The notes beneath the pieces were generated by a model. The model had not been told where the DNA came from, did no database searches, and saw only the letters and a list, made by a program, of their open reading frames with translations. Positions 21,281 through 33,121 of a stretch of DNA of 64,000 nt are shown piece after piece (the stretch's first letter is position 1; each line of letters opens with the position of its first letter). The position numbers were made by a program, and so were the translations under genes. Source of the stretch: Heracleum sosnowskyi (taxonomy: Eukaryota > Streptophyta > Magnoliopsida > Apiales > Apiaceae); NCBI GenBank assembly GCA_030848705.1, contig CM061243.1:114972674-115036673 (forward strand), written 5' to 3'.

Positions 21281-21831
21281 AACATTGGTTTTGAAATCTT
21301 CCATCCATTGAGAATATATTCAACTCCAGTATTTGTATCGGATAACCATTCTTTTTTCCTTTTAAGTTTTAACTAATATTAGTTAGAGAAAAATCCCATG
21401 AAACTACTATTTTATTGGAGATTTGATACCATATGATCAAAATATACTACTAGAAAAAATGCAAAAGACATTAGTTATAAACTGTTGTCTGAGAATTTTT
21501 GAACCGATGTCTTTGTCGATGTAGAGAAAAGTCATCACCTTTGACATCGGTTTTTAGCCGATGTCAAAGAGCATCTAAAACATCGGTTTTATGTAAAAAA
21601 CTGATGTTACCTTTGACATCAGTTTTTAGCCGATGTCTAACAACATCTAAAACATCGGTTTTATGTAAATAACTGATGTTATAAATGTTCTTAGACTTCA
21701 GTGATCAACCGATGTAAAAGACAAGGAGCTTTTGAATATTGTTTTATATAAACTGATTTCTATGTTTACAAATTAACCTGCTCTAATCATGCATATATGC
21801 ACCAAAACAAAGATAAGCTGAAGTGATTGCA
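21281..21831. repeat. Hairpin tandem repeats, probable CACTA-type MITE remnant
   Basis: Two 72-bp units at 21539-21610 and 21611-21682 contain GACATCGGTTTTTAGCCGATGTC-type inverted repeats (stem GACATCGG/CCGATGTC), with more ACCGATGT words on both sides. The left edge near 21448 reads TACTACTAGAAAAAATGC, close to the CACTACTAGAAAA ends of common plant CACTA MITEs. The right end is not defined. No coding sequence. Confidence 0.45.
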
Positions 21832-22490
21832 TGTTAGATATGAATATCACTAGGAAACTAGACAGGGGGGGTGAATGGATAGTTTGAATCTTTTTCGAAT
21901 TTTGAAACTAAAAACTGTACTGTATTAGATTGTGTATGTATGAATATGCGGAAATAAAAAGAACAAGAACACACACAATTACTTTAATCTACTTTATATA
22001 AAGTAAATCAAATACTATAACTTCCAATTAAAATTTCACAAGTGAAATTCTGGCTTCTAAACAAGAACAGTTATTTCTTATTTTTCTTATAGAGAAAAGA
22101 GTGCTTGAATAATTCTATGTGTATCTCTCTTACAGCTAACTATAGGGTGTGCACAATATATACATGTCCTATACAAACTGGCGCACACACCTATTTACAC
22201 AGCTACCCCTAACTGTATCTCCAACTTGTTTTTCCATAGGAGGTTAACTGTCTCAGGAAGGACCACTTGCTTTCTGTAGTCCTTTCCCGTATCTGTAGCT
22301 GCTTGTTTCTATTCTTTCTCTCCAAGTTTTGCTGTAGATTTGCCATCTGTCTTTAGACCACCTGACCGTAACAAATGCTTCAGTATTTGTCTCCATGAAC
22401 TCTGATACTGTACCTTGATTTGTCTTGTTGTAAATCGCCTAAGTGTTGACATCGTGAACTCCAGCATACTCCTTATCCTGTGACTTGTCA
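21832..22490 (-). repeat. Probable solo or partial Sirevirus-type LTR
   Basis: Begins TGTTAGATATGAATATCAC and soon reads GGGGGGGTGAATGG, the layout seen at the start of the minus-oriented Sirevirus-type LTR at 31782 (TGTTAGG... GGGGGTTGAATACG). No internal region or partner is seen. The right end is not certain, and no target duplication could be matched. Confidence 0.4.
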
Positions 22491-22502
22491 ACATAGAGCA
22501 TT

Positions 22503-23028
22503 TGTTAGATCAGGATTCAATGATCATCAGGATCTTGATTAAACTGATCAGGATTGCTGACGTCATCCGTATTGCACGTTCGTCAGTATCAGGATTGCTA
22601 TCAGGACTGTGATCAATATTATCATCAGGACTGGAAGCTGATCAGGATTACAACTTCGAGTTATTTAAGGAATCCAGTTAAAGAAGGAAGTTTATTTTGT
22701 CGGTTCCTAGTTAATAGGAATGCAGCTGTCGGTTAGGATATGTTTCAATATAGTTTATAATTGATTTGGACTTATCTTGTAATCGATAGAGAAGCTATGT
22801 AGTATATAAACACAGTTTAGGTTTTGATTTTATATCAATCACATACACGAGTATATTGTAACCTAGAAGCTCTCAAGAACATCAGAATTTCTTGAGAGAG
22901 TTTGTAACAGTTTTATATCAGATTTAATAAAGCTGTTATTATTCATTATTCATATTTGTGTTTAAAGTCGAGAATCTTATACAATTGTATTCAACCCCCC
23001 TTCTACAATTGTTTATTACTGGGCAACA
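22503..23028 (+). repeat. 5' LTR of Sirevirus-type element 1
   Basis: TGTTAGATCAGGATTC... to ...ACTGGGCAACA, with AACCCCCCTTCTACAATTG near the end as in related elements. Contains several ATCAGGAT-type words between 22508 and 22650 and a TATA-like tract (AGTATATAAACACAG, around 22800). Confidence 0.8.
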
Positions 23029-23077
23029 ATTGGTATCAGAGCAAACGATTTAAATTTTAATCAGATACGATCTAAAG
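23029..23077 (+). promoter_or_regulatory. Primer binding site and leader of element 1
   Basis: ATTGGTATCAGAGCAAACG directly after the LTR is complementary to the 3' end of plant initiator tRNA-Met, the usual copia primer. Confidence 0.85.
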
Positions 23078-25036
23078 ATGTCGACAACCAAGTATGAAAG
23101 CATGAAGATTCCCATCCTGAAGAAAACTTAATACCCTACATGGAGGGTAAAGATGTTGATGTACTTAGAAGAAATGGATCCTGAATATCTGGACAGGATT
23201 CGTGATGGACTATATATCCCTACGAGACTTGTTGGACAAACAAATACAGTACCTGAACACTACGTGGTCAAGGTAAAAAGTGAGTGGACTCCAGAAGAAA
23301 AAGCTGATGTTCTCAGAGATGCCAAGATAAAGAATATCCTGCATAACAGTCTTGATGCTGTCATGTCTAACAGGGTAATTGCATGCAAATCAGCAAAGGA
23401 AATTTGGGACACTTTGGAAACTCAATGCCAATGATCTGCATTTGTCAAGAAAAATAGAAGGGCTCTACTTATACAAGAGTATGAACAATTTGATGCTAGA
23501 CCTGATGAGAGCCTTACTGACATGTATGATAGATTCTTGACACTTCTGAACAATCTATCTCTAGTTGGCAAAGAGTATGTAGCTGAAGACTCAAACGCCA
23601 AGTTTCTGAGGGCTTTACCAGAAGAATGGGACAATTAAACCTCAATTATTAGGCACCAGTATGATATAAACATTGTGTCTCTTGATGATGTTTATGGAAT
23701 GCTAAGAACCTATGATCTTGAGGTTCAACAAAGAAAGAATAAGAAGAGCAGCAAGGCAAAGTCTATAGCCTTGAATGTTGAGGCTAGATCAAAAGGAAAA
23801 GCTGTGGAGGTCTCTAGAAGAAATTCAAGAGTGGTGGAGTCAGATCCTGATGACTCATCATCAAATACTGATGGCAATCCTGATGCCAATACTGATGATG
23901 ATTCCACTGATTCAGACATGGATGAGATGGTTGCTATGATAGTCAGGGGCTTCAAGAAGATGAAGTTTAGGAAGGCTAGAAGACAAGGTAACTTTCAGAA
24001 AAAGACCTTCAATGCTAACAAAGACAAGTACATCAAGAAGGACAGCAAAAGTGGCAAATTTGACAAGTCAAAGATAAGATGCTATAAGTGTAATGGAATG
24101 GGGCACTTTACAACTGAGTGCAAGAAGGCTAAAACACTCATCACATCAAGCAAGGATTGGATGGACTCTTCCTCAAAATCTGACACTGAGGTAGTCAACT
24201 ATGCCCTAATGGCCAATACTGATGAAACTGCTGTTCCTGATGAAAAGGTACCAAATACTGTTTTTGATTTTGATACTGATAATGCCTCTGAGTTAAGACG
24301 TTTTCTAAAGTCATTGAATATTAGCTTTAGAAGTCAAACTGCTGAAAATACTAGGATCTTATCTGAGATGTCTGAACTTAGGAAAAGGAATGAGCATTTA
24401 GAAGCTGAATTTTCTTTTATGCAAGAAGTACAAAAAGAATGTTAACAAGACTTCTGTGGTTTGTATAATACTGATCTATTCCTAACATCAGACCTAGGAA
24501 TCTCAGTAACCTTCTTTTTACTCTTCCTGCAATCAATAGCAAGATGATTAGAGTTACCACATGTATAACAACACTTTCTTGGTGCATTTGGGATAAACTT
24601 ATAATTATTCTCTTTATTAATCCCAACTTTACCATTCCTGTTTCTTTTGACAATAGGTTTCTTCTGTTTACCTGTTACCTCACACACTTTCTCCTTAAGT
24701 TGTTTCTGAGACAATAAATCTATATTCTTCTTTTCAATTTTCTTGACAGGTTTAGACTTCAGTAAATGGCATTCTATTTATACTTGTGAAGAATACCATA
24801 ATTTGTACCATAACTTTTATGATCCTTTACCTAAGTTTAATAAAAGTGCAAATTCTGATAAATCTAAGAATGTCAATGTGAAGCATGCATATGTTAATAC
24901 TGATATTGACAAAGCAAATCCTGATGGATTCTATCCTGTCAGGACTGCTAAGGTCAAAAAGTCTTCTGCTGCTAAAAGTAATAAAATGCATGAAATGAGA
25001 ACCCAACAAGTGTGGGTTCTTAAAAATACTAACTAG
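23078..25036 (+). pseudogene. Element 1 gag with stops and an inverted segment
   Basis: Start ATG at 23078 (MSTTKYESMKIPIL). The frame continues to 24445 through three in-frame stops (23129, 23432, 23636). It has the zinc knuckle CYKCNGMGHFTTEC near 24085 and an acidic Asp/Asn-rich region. From 24446 to 24742 the coding sense flips to the minus strand; plus-strand coding resumes at 24743 with SKWHSIYTCEEYHN and ends at 25036. The C-terminal residues QVWVLKNTN resemble the end of element 2 gag. Gag would form the particle and bind RNA; this copy cannot. Confidence 0.8.
24446..24742 (-). other. Inverted gag segment carrying the second zinc knuckle
   Basis: On the minus strand an open frame reads VTGKQKKPIVKRNRNGKVG and then CYTCGNSNHLAIDC (C-X2-C-X4-H-X4-C). 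Element 2 gag has the equivalent VKKNRNGKKK and CSICNSAGHLTHAC in sense, at the same relative place between the central coiled coil and the C-terminus. AGACTTC occurs at both breakpoints (24448 and 24752 areas). Confidence 0.75.
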
Positions 25037-25057
25037 TGTATTTTTGTCTGATTGCAG

Positions 25058-28000
25058 GGTAAAAAGAAAAATGTGTTAGTCATGGATAGTGGATGTTCTG
25101 TGAACATGACTGGAAACAAAGCCCTGTTATCAGAATATGAGGAGAAAGCTGGCCCAACTGTGTCTTATGGAGATGGCAACATTGGACAAACATTGGGATA
25201 TGGCAATATAATCATTGGAAATGTCATCATTGAAAAAGTAGCTCTTGTGAAAGGACTAAAACGCAACCTGTTGAGTATTAGTCAAATCACTGACAGAGGT
25301 TATCATGTCAACTTCTATTCCACACATTGTGAGGTAGTCAGCAAAGCATCAGGAATGGTTGCACTCACTGGCTACAGGCATGGTAACATATATGAAGCCA
25401 ACATTTACACCAATACTGATGGCTCTCCTACTTGTCTCATCAGTAAAGCTTCAGTAGATGAAAATTGGAATTAGCACAAGAAGCTTTCTCATCTCAACTT
25501 CAGCAATATCAATGAGTTGGTTAAGAAAGATTTGGTTAGAGGACAACCTAAAGCTTTGTATACTCCTGATGTACTCTGTGATGCTTGTCAAAAAGCAAAA
25601 CAGTGAAGGACATCATTTAAGAGTAAATCTGAATCCTCTATTGGTGAACCATATCACATGCTGCACCTTGACTTATTTGGACCAGTCAACATAATGTCCA
25701 TCAGTAAGAAAAGGTACACTCTTGTAATTGTTGATGAATACTCTAAATTCACCTGGGTGTACTTTCTGCACAGAAAAGATGAGACTCCTGAGATACTGTT
25801 GGACCATGTGAGAATGATTGAGACACGCTCAAAGTACAAAGTCAAGATTCTGAGAAGTGATAATGGTACTGAATTCAAGAATTCAAAGATGGAAGAGTTT
25901 TGCAAATACAAAGGGATAATTCAACAATTTTCTGCACCTGGCACATCTCAGCAAAATGGAGTAGTTGAAAGAAAAAATAGAACTCTTATTGAAGTTGGCC
26001 AAACTATGTTGGAAGAAGCTAAATTGCCTACATATTTCCGGGCAGAAGCAGTCAATACAACATGCTATACTCAAAATCTCACATTGATAAACAGACATGG
26101 TGTAACTCCCTATCAAATGCTCAAGGAGAAGAAACCTAGTTTGAAGCATCTGCATGTGTTTGGCTGCAAATGTTTTGTTCTCAGAACTCATCCAGAACAG
26201 CTAGGGAAATTTGAAACAAAGGCTGATGAAGGAATTTTTATTGGCTATCCTGCATCAAGAGACTTTAGAGTTTTAACTTGAGAACAAGAACTGTCATGGA
26301 GTCAATACATGTATCTTTTGATGATAAGAAGATAACTGGAATCAATGAAGACCCTCATGGAGCACCAAATACTGATGGTGCTAATACTGATGACACAAAT
26401 AATGGTGACACGACTAGCAGTGCAACTGTTGAGGGGGAGCAACAGGAAACTGCTACTAATTCTGAGTCTACACAATCATCAGGACAGAATTCTTCAGATA
26501 CTGATTCAAGTGACAATCCTGATAATCAATCAGGAGGTGACAACAACAATTCAGGGGGAGCTTCTAATGAAGCAAATTCTTCTTATCAAGACAACACCAA
26601 TCCAGGGGGAGCATCTACATCAAAGAATGATTTACCACCAGCTAGGAAATGAACAAGAAGTCATACTCCTGATTTGATAATTGGGGATCCTGATGCAGGT
26701 GTTAAAACAAGAAGTGCAACTCAGAATAAATGTCTCTATCATAACTTTCTATCCAAGTAGGAACCTAAGAAAGTTGAAGATGCACTGAAGGATGCTGATT
26801 GGGTTACTGCAATGCAAGAAGAATTGAATGAATTTGAAAAGAATGAAGTCTGGAAATTAGTGCCAAGACCAAAGAATAGGTCAATTATTGGTACAAAATG
26901 GATTTTCAAAAACAAGACTGATTCAGATGGTGTAATTATCAGAAATAAAGCAAGGCTAGTTGCAAAGGGGTATTCTCAACAAGAAGGAATTGACTATGAT
27001 GAAACTTTTGCTCCTGTTGCAAGACTAGAGGCCATCAGGATCTTTCTGGCTTATGTAGCTCACAAGAAATTCAAGGTTTTCCAGATGGATGTTAAAAGTG
27101 CTTTCTTAAATGGTGAACTAGAGGAAGAAGTTTATGTTGAACAGCCTCCTGGTTTCATTGATCCAAAATATCCAAATCATGTTTATAGATTGGATAAGGT
27201 ACTTTATGGACTAAAGCAAGCTCCAAGAGCATGGTATGAAACCTTAGCTCAATTCTTAATAGAAAGTGGATTCAAAAGAGGTACTATTGATAAAACTCAG
27301 TTTTATTTGAATCATGGTAAGGATTTGCTGTTAGTTCAAATATATGTTGATGATATCATCTTTGGGTCAACAAACAATAAGTTGTGTGAAAATTTTTCCA
27401 AGCTTATGCAGTCTAGATATCAAATGAGCATGATGGGAGAAATGAGTTACTTTCTTGGTCTTCAAGTTAAACAGACTGATGATGGCATTTTTATCAATCA
27501 GCCAAAGTACACAAGGAATTTATTGAAAAGGTTTAACATGCAAGATAGTGCAACTGCAAGTACTCCCATTGCTACAGCTACCGAACTTGATCCTGATCAA
27601 GGTGTTGAGGTAGATGTAACTCACTACAGAGGAATGATTGGCTCACTTTTGTATCTCACTGCAAGTAGACCAGATATCATGTTTGCAACCTGTCTGTGTG
27701 CAAGATTTCAAGCAAAACCCAGGGAACCTCATTTGATTGCAGTCAAAAGAATTTTCAGATATCTCAAAGGCACTCCTTCACTTGGCCTTTGGTATGCAAG
27801 GGAATCTGATTTTGGTTTGTGTGGTTATTCAGATGCTGATTTTACAGGATGCAAGATAGACAGGAAAAGTACTTCTGGAAGTTGTCAGTTTTTGGGTGGT
27901 AGACTAGTTTCTTGGTTCAGTAAAAAGCAAAAGTCTATCTCTACTTCAACTGCAGAAGATGAGTACATTGCTACAGGAAGTTGTTGTGCTCAGATATTGT

Positions 28001-28290
28001 GGATGAGAAATCAGTTGTTAGATTATGGCATGTCATACTCCAAGATCCCTATTTATTATGATAACCAAAGTGCTATTGCAATGATAGGAAATCCAGTTCA
28101 ACATTCTCTTACTAAACACATCAGTATTAGACATCACTTCATAAGAGAACAGGTTTTGGAAGGAACAATTGAACTTCACTTTGTTCCTACTGATCAACAA
28201 CTAGCTGATATATTCACAAAGCCACTACCTGAAGCTACTTTTAATAAATTGGTGAATGAACTTGGAATGATGAACTTTGAGAATTTCTGA
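25058..28290 (+). pseudogene. Element 1 pol (protease, integrase, RT, RNase H), decayed
   Basis: Protease VMDSGCSVNMTG; GAG-pre-integrase HKKLSHLNF and CDACQKAK (all four zinc ligands present); integrase [24 protein letters not shown]; a variable Asn/Asp-rich linker; [22 protein letters not shown] and [10 protein letters not shown]; RNase [12 protein letters not shown], then TAEDEYIA where TAEAEYIA is usual, ending [10 protein letters not shown]. Stops at 25472, about 25604, 26650 and 26756, and a frameshift near 26275, break it; the last 492 codons (from 26812) are open. A splice-acceptor-like TTTTTGTCTGATTGCAG precedes the protease. Confidence 0.85.
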
Positions 28291-28796
28291 GGAAAGCTAC
28301 AGAGAAGAAATCCTGATGACTATCAAATCTCGATGGTCATTCAGTAAGGTATGCAATTTTGATCAAATCCTGATAGGACAAAATCCTGACAGGAAGTCAA
28401 CTGGTCAATCCTGATGTACAGGTCAGTATTTCATTGCTTAATTTGTGCCTGATTTTTCGTCAATAACTGATGAGAAACGTTTGAGTTTTAGTTGGACAAC
28501 TATATGCGCGCGTGTGTCACACTGATAAATAAATAAATAAATATATATATAAATACACATAAAAAGCGGTGCAGTTATGTTTAATTACGCACGTAATTTG
28601 GTCCACTAATTATTTTTGCACAAATCATATTTTGCCACCTGTCATTGAGAGTAATATTTTATTTTAACAAAATACATTTAATTTTCGAAAAATTACTGAT
28701 TACTCTCTCATCATCAATTTTTGCTATTCATATTCTCTCTGTGCTCATGAACCCTAAATTCTAAATCTCAATTTTCAAGCTTTCTGTATTGTATCA
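28291..28796 (+). other. Spacer between pol and third ORF of element 1
   Basis: Non-coding. It has four AATCCTGA words within about 120 bp just after pol, AT repeats near 28530, and a possible leader for the third ORF. Confidence 0.5.
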
Positions 28797-31781
28797 ATGG
28801 TGTCATCATCTTTCATGAACAAACAAACAGTAATTAGTGGTGTTACGTTTGCCACTAACAACTTTGTAGCTGTTTTGGACCATCAGGAATTACCCACTGA
28901 GTTCCATATTATCCAGGATTTTCTTACTTCTTGTTCGTTGAAGTTTGCTCTAACAGAACCTGCTAGTGTTTCTTTTAAGTTGGTGATGCAGGTGTGGAAC
29001 ACAATTACTTTTGACAAAGGTCACTCAGGCTCAATCCTGATGAGTTTTGAGTTTGATGGGGTTACTCACTATGTAACTCCTGCTATAGTAGAAGAAGCTC
29101 TTCATTTACCAGTACTAGGTGATGCTGTTCCTGATAATGTTACAGACTCAACACTCTTTGAGTTTGTTACAAAGTTGGGCTACAATGGGGAAGTTAAGAG
29201 GTATGGAAACCTCTTCAGGACAAAGCTAAAGAAGGAGTGGAATTTCTTCTTTGATACCATCAGTCGCTGTTTCCTGAACAAGACATCAAATTTTGATGCT
29301 CTACCATCAGGATCTCTCAAAATTGGGTATTCTCTAATCCATTCTACAGTGTTTGATTATAGTACTTTTGTTTTAAAAGCTTTAAGTGATAGGAAATCAG
29401 ATAAGTTAGGCTCTGTCTGTTTTCTTAGATTTTTCCAGCTAATTTTTAATCACTTATGTCCTAATGTTACTTTTGAAGAGAATATGATTCTACCCATTTG
29501 TAGAATTACAGAGAACAATATTAAGTCCTTAGTCAATAGTGATAAGGCAAAATGTTTTACAGGCAATGCCTTTATTCCTGATGAGGTAAGGCTTTTCTTG
29601 AAAGAGAAAATGCCTACTCAATATGGATTAGTTTCTGATGCTATGGGGCAAGGCCAATCACACCTTGTTCCTGACACAAGCATCCCTCCCAAACACTTCA
29701 AACACTCTACAACCACCTCTACTGTCTCTCAAAAGACTGTAGTTGTAAAAACAAAGAAATCAGCTAGATCTGATGTGTCTGGAAGACAATCAGGATCAAA
29801 GGATTTCTCCTCTACACCACTCACTCAAAAGAAGTCAAAAGGGGGTGTACAAGGGGTCCTGGTGAAGACAACTGATAAGGTTGAGGAGGTTTATGTTAAA
29901 AGAAAATTGATATTGAGGGATGATTCTGATTCTGAGGATGATATGGTACTATCCTCTAAGTTTAAGATGAACAAGGAAGTTGCTGATACTGCTGGTGAAG
30001 CTGTGGCACCATCTACTAAGCCACATAAGAAAAGAAAATTAGTTAAAAGCAGGTATCATATTCCTATGAAGAAGCAGGATACTGATGTTTAGGCTAGTTC
30101 AATTCCTGATGAGTCATCAAATCTTGATGCTCAAGCAAATCCTGACGTTGGTAGTCCTGATGCAACTCAAAGCAAAATTGTCTCTATCTCAGACTCTCCA
30201 GCCAAAGCTTCTCCAACTTCAAGAATAGTAGAAATATCATGGGAGAAGGTTGGTGCTGCTGCTTCCAAACTTGGGTTTACTCATCCCATGGAAAAGAAAA
30301 GGAAGGCAACTGAGAAAGTTTTTCAGAGGCAAAAGAAACTGAAGGGATCTAGCCCACAAGAACCTGAACCTCAATGTGGTTCAGCAGCTATTGAAGATCC
30401 AGCCCCACAAGAACCACTTACTCAAAGTGTGACTGAAGGCAAAGCTGAAGGAATGGTCACACAAGAACCATTTTCTCAAAGGGAGAATGAAGACATCAAC
30501 ATTCCTGCTCCACAAGAACCATCCTCTCAAAGTGAGGATGCAGGCAAATCAGCTACAGTTTCTAAGGAGTTTCCTGACAATGCTCAAGGGACTTCTACTA
30601 TTCCTGAAATGGAAACTTTGGTCGAGGACACTGTCATTGAGGGAAGCACACAAGAACCTCCAACTCAAAGTGTTGAAGCAGCTTCTGAACCTCAGTCTCC
30701 ACATGAACCATTGGTAGCAAATACTGATGCATGCCAATCAAATCCTGACAGTGTTGCTCCTGACGCTAGTGGTGCTCCTGATGGTGAGCCAATCCTGATC
30801 CAACCACTAAGCTCAAGGCCAATGAAAGCTCCTGTCACAGATCATCAGGATAAGCTTAAAGGTATTATTCTTCCCGATTCTAATAATTCTGATGATTCTG
30901 CTGATGATGACAGTGATGATGATGATGAGGATATTGAGAAGGACCAGCTTGCTACAACACTAAAATCTAGTCTTGGAACTAATTTGGGTTCTTCAAGCAC
31001 ATTTATGGCTGGCAAGGCTTCTACAGGAAAAGATACTAGACAAGACTTTTCTGGTCCTTCTACAATTGATCCAGCTGAACAGCTAAGAAGACATGAATGG
31101 GAAAATGATCGGTACAGGTCTGATGATCTTGTCAGTTATCCATGTGCTTTGGACCATGCTTCTAATGCTGCAAGCTTAATTCAGAATGAAGATGTGAAGA
31201 ATCACTTGAAGGCTACAACTCTTCTATCCAAGAGCCTCAAGGATGAAATTGATTCTGTTAAAGCTGCTACTGAATTGGTGAGGTCTGATATTTCAAAGAA
31301 CTTGACAAAGGCACCTACTGCTCTTCAATTGAGAGTTATGGAATCCTAGGTTAAGTCAGTTATTACTGAACAGTCTCACATCAACACCAGAATTGATTCA
31401 TTAGATTCTAAGGTAACTGACATTCAAGCCTCTTTTTCCTTGATTTTAAATCTTTTATCAAATCCTGATGCTAAAAAGGGGGAGAAGGTAAGTCAGACAA
31501 AATGTACACATGATCTAGTATTGAGAAGAAATAATGATGATGATCATACTGGAAATGATGGTGATGACATGGTATTACAAGGAGGAACCTCTGATGCTGC
31601 TATGGTGAAGTCTACAATTCAAACTTCTCAAAGTCAATCCATGCAGTCAACTCATGTTTCTGATTCTGGAGTTAGAACAGTAAGGACATTGGTGAAATCT
31701 CAGATCCTGACGGAAGAACAAATCCTGACAGGTGATCAAATCCTGACGTCTGATCAAATCCTGACGCCTGGTCATGGAACT

Positions 31782-32887
31782 TGTTAGGTCCAAAGTATCG
31801 TAGAAGGGGGGGGGGGGTTGAATACGATACTCACAAATAATTCAATTTCGTTCGCGGATTAATCTTTCAGTTCTATAACGAAATCAAACACACCAAACCA
31901 AATCAAGTTTCGGGGAATATATCTTTTTATAAATATAAACCTCGAGGGGTGCTACAATTTCTAATCCGTAGATTAGCTTCAATGAGTTTAAGGTTACACA
32001 AATACAAAACAATGATCAAATTCTGAGCACTATTAATTCTCTGATAATTTCTCCGGCTCAGCTCTCTCTCTCAGTAATGTTTCTGTGTAGAATGCCTTAA
32101 CTGAAGAAGACACTATCTTCTCTCGTATTAATTGTAGACTTCTTTTGAAAAACCATTGAACCAAACTTGAAGAATCAATCCTGGCCGTTGGATCTTCATC
32201 AACCATATAAGACAAAACAAACTTTTCACCTGCTCCTCTAATTTGAAAAATATCGAATGGTAAAGTTAATATTCCATTCGATGGTTTTTATTAAAAACTA
32301 TCGAATGAAACATTAATTAACATTAGTTTTCAATAACTCTCATTCGATGGTTTTCTAAATAGAAAAACCATCGAATACTTTTCTTGTCCTTGTCCTTTTA
32401 GAAAAGCTCCTATGTACCAGGGTGTTTAAGTTTTAGACTGTATCAATTTTTTTCTGAGACGATAAAACAACCTGATCTTTTTAAGTGTCGTCACCTAGTG
32501 CAACTGGTCTGGTTCATAGATGAATAACACTTGATCAATTCTTCTTTTATGTCTTCAATTCAGTGCTGCTGATAAGTCCCTTGTCGTTCTGGTTGCTTCG
32601 ATTAAATCACTGGAATCCCGTGGTGCTTAACCCTAAATCATTCACATACTTCTGTCGTCTTGAAAGTCTTGTTTCTTTCGCTGTCACTGAGGCTTGAACA
32701 TTTTCATGAACTTCTTTCCGTGACCTGTTTACGGACTTCAAGAATACATAACGTACTTTGATTTTTTGAGTTTACCTTTTCTTCTTTGATTCTGGATTCC
32801 TGTGCTTCTGTTAATATTATTGTCTGTCTTGTCCTTTGTTGAGTTGTAGTTATCTCTTTTACATCTTATGTTACATTATGCTTTACA
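31782..32887 (-). repeat. 3' LTR of element 2
   Basis: TGTTAGGTCCAAAGTATCG... to ...TATGCTTTACA. A run of 12 G here is 7 G in the partner, typical slippage. Contains several TATCGAATG / CATTCGATGG words (32250-32370). On the minus strand the polypurine tract AATAGGGGGAGATTG abuts it. Confidence 0.92.
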
Positions 32888-33121
32888 ATCTCCCCCTATT
32901 TGATTGGATAGAGTTCGACAAGCAAATACTTCGAGGATAACTCAACTAACTAAGGAAACATGAAACTAATTAAAGTAAGACAGCGTAATAATATTAAATG
33001 CATTCTGGATCAGATATATATACATTTCCAGATTTCATAAATCAAAAAACAATTAAACTTTATACAATGAAGTTGCTCCTCTAGTCTGAGCTGATAGTTC
33101 TTTTGTTCTTTGCTTCAATCT

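Noticed and set aside
24417..24653. Second minus-strand ORF over the inverted gag segment
   Set aside because: Shadow of the zinc-knuckle frame in another phase.
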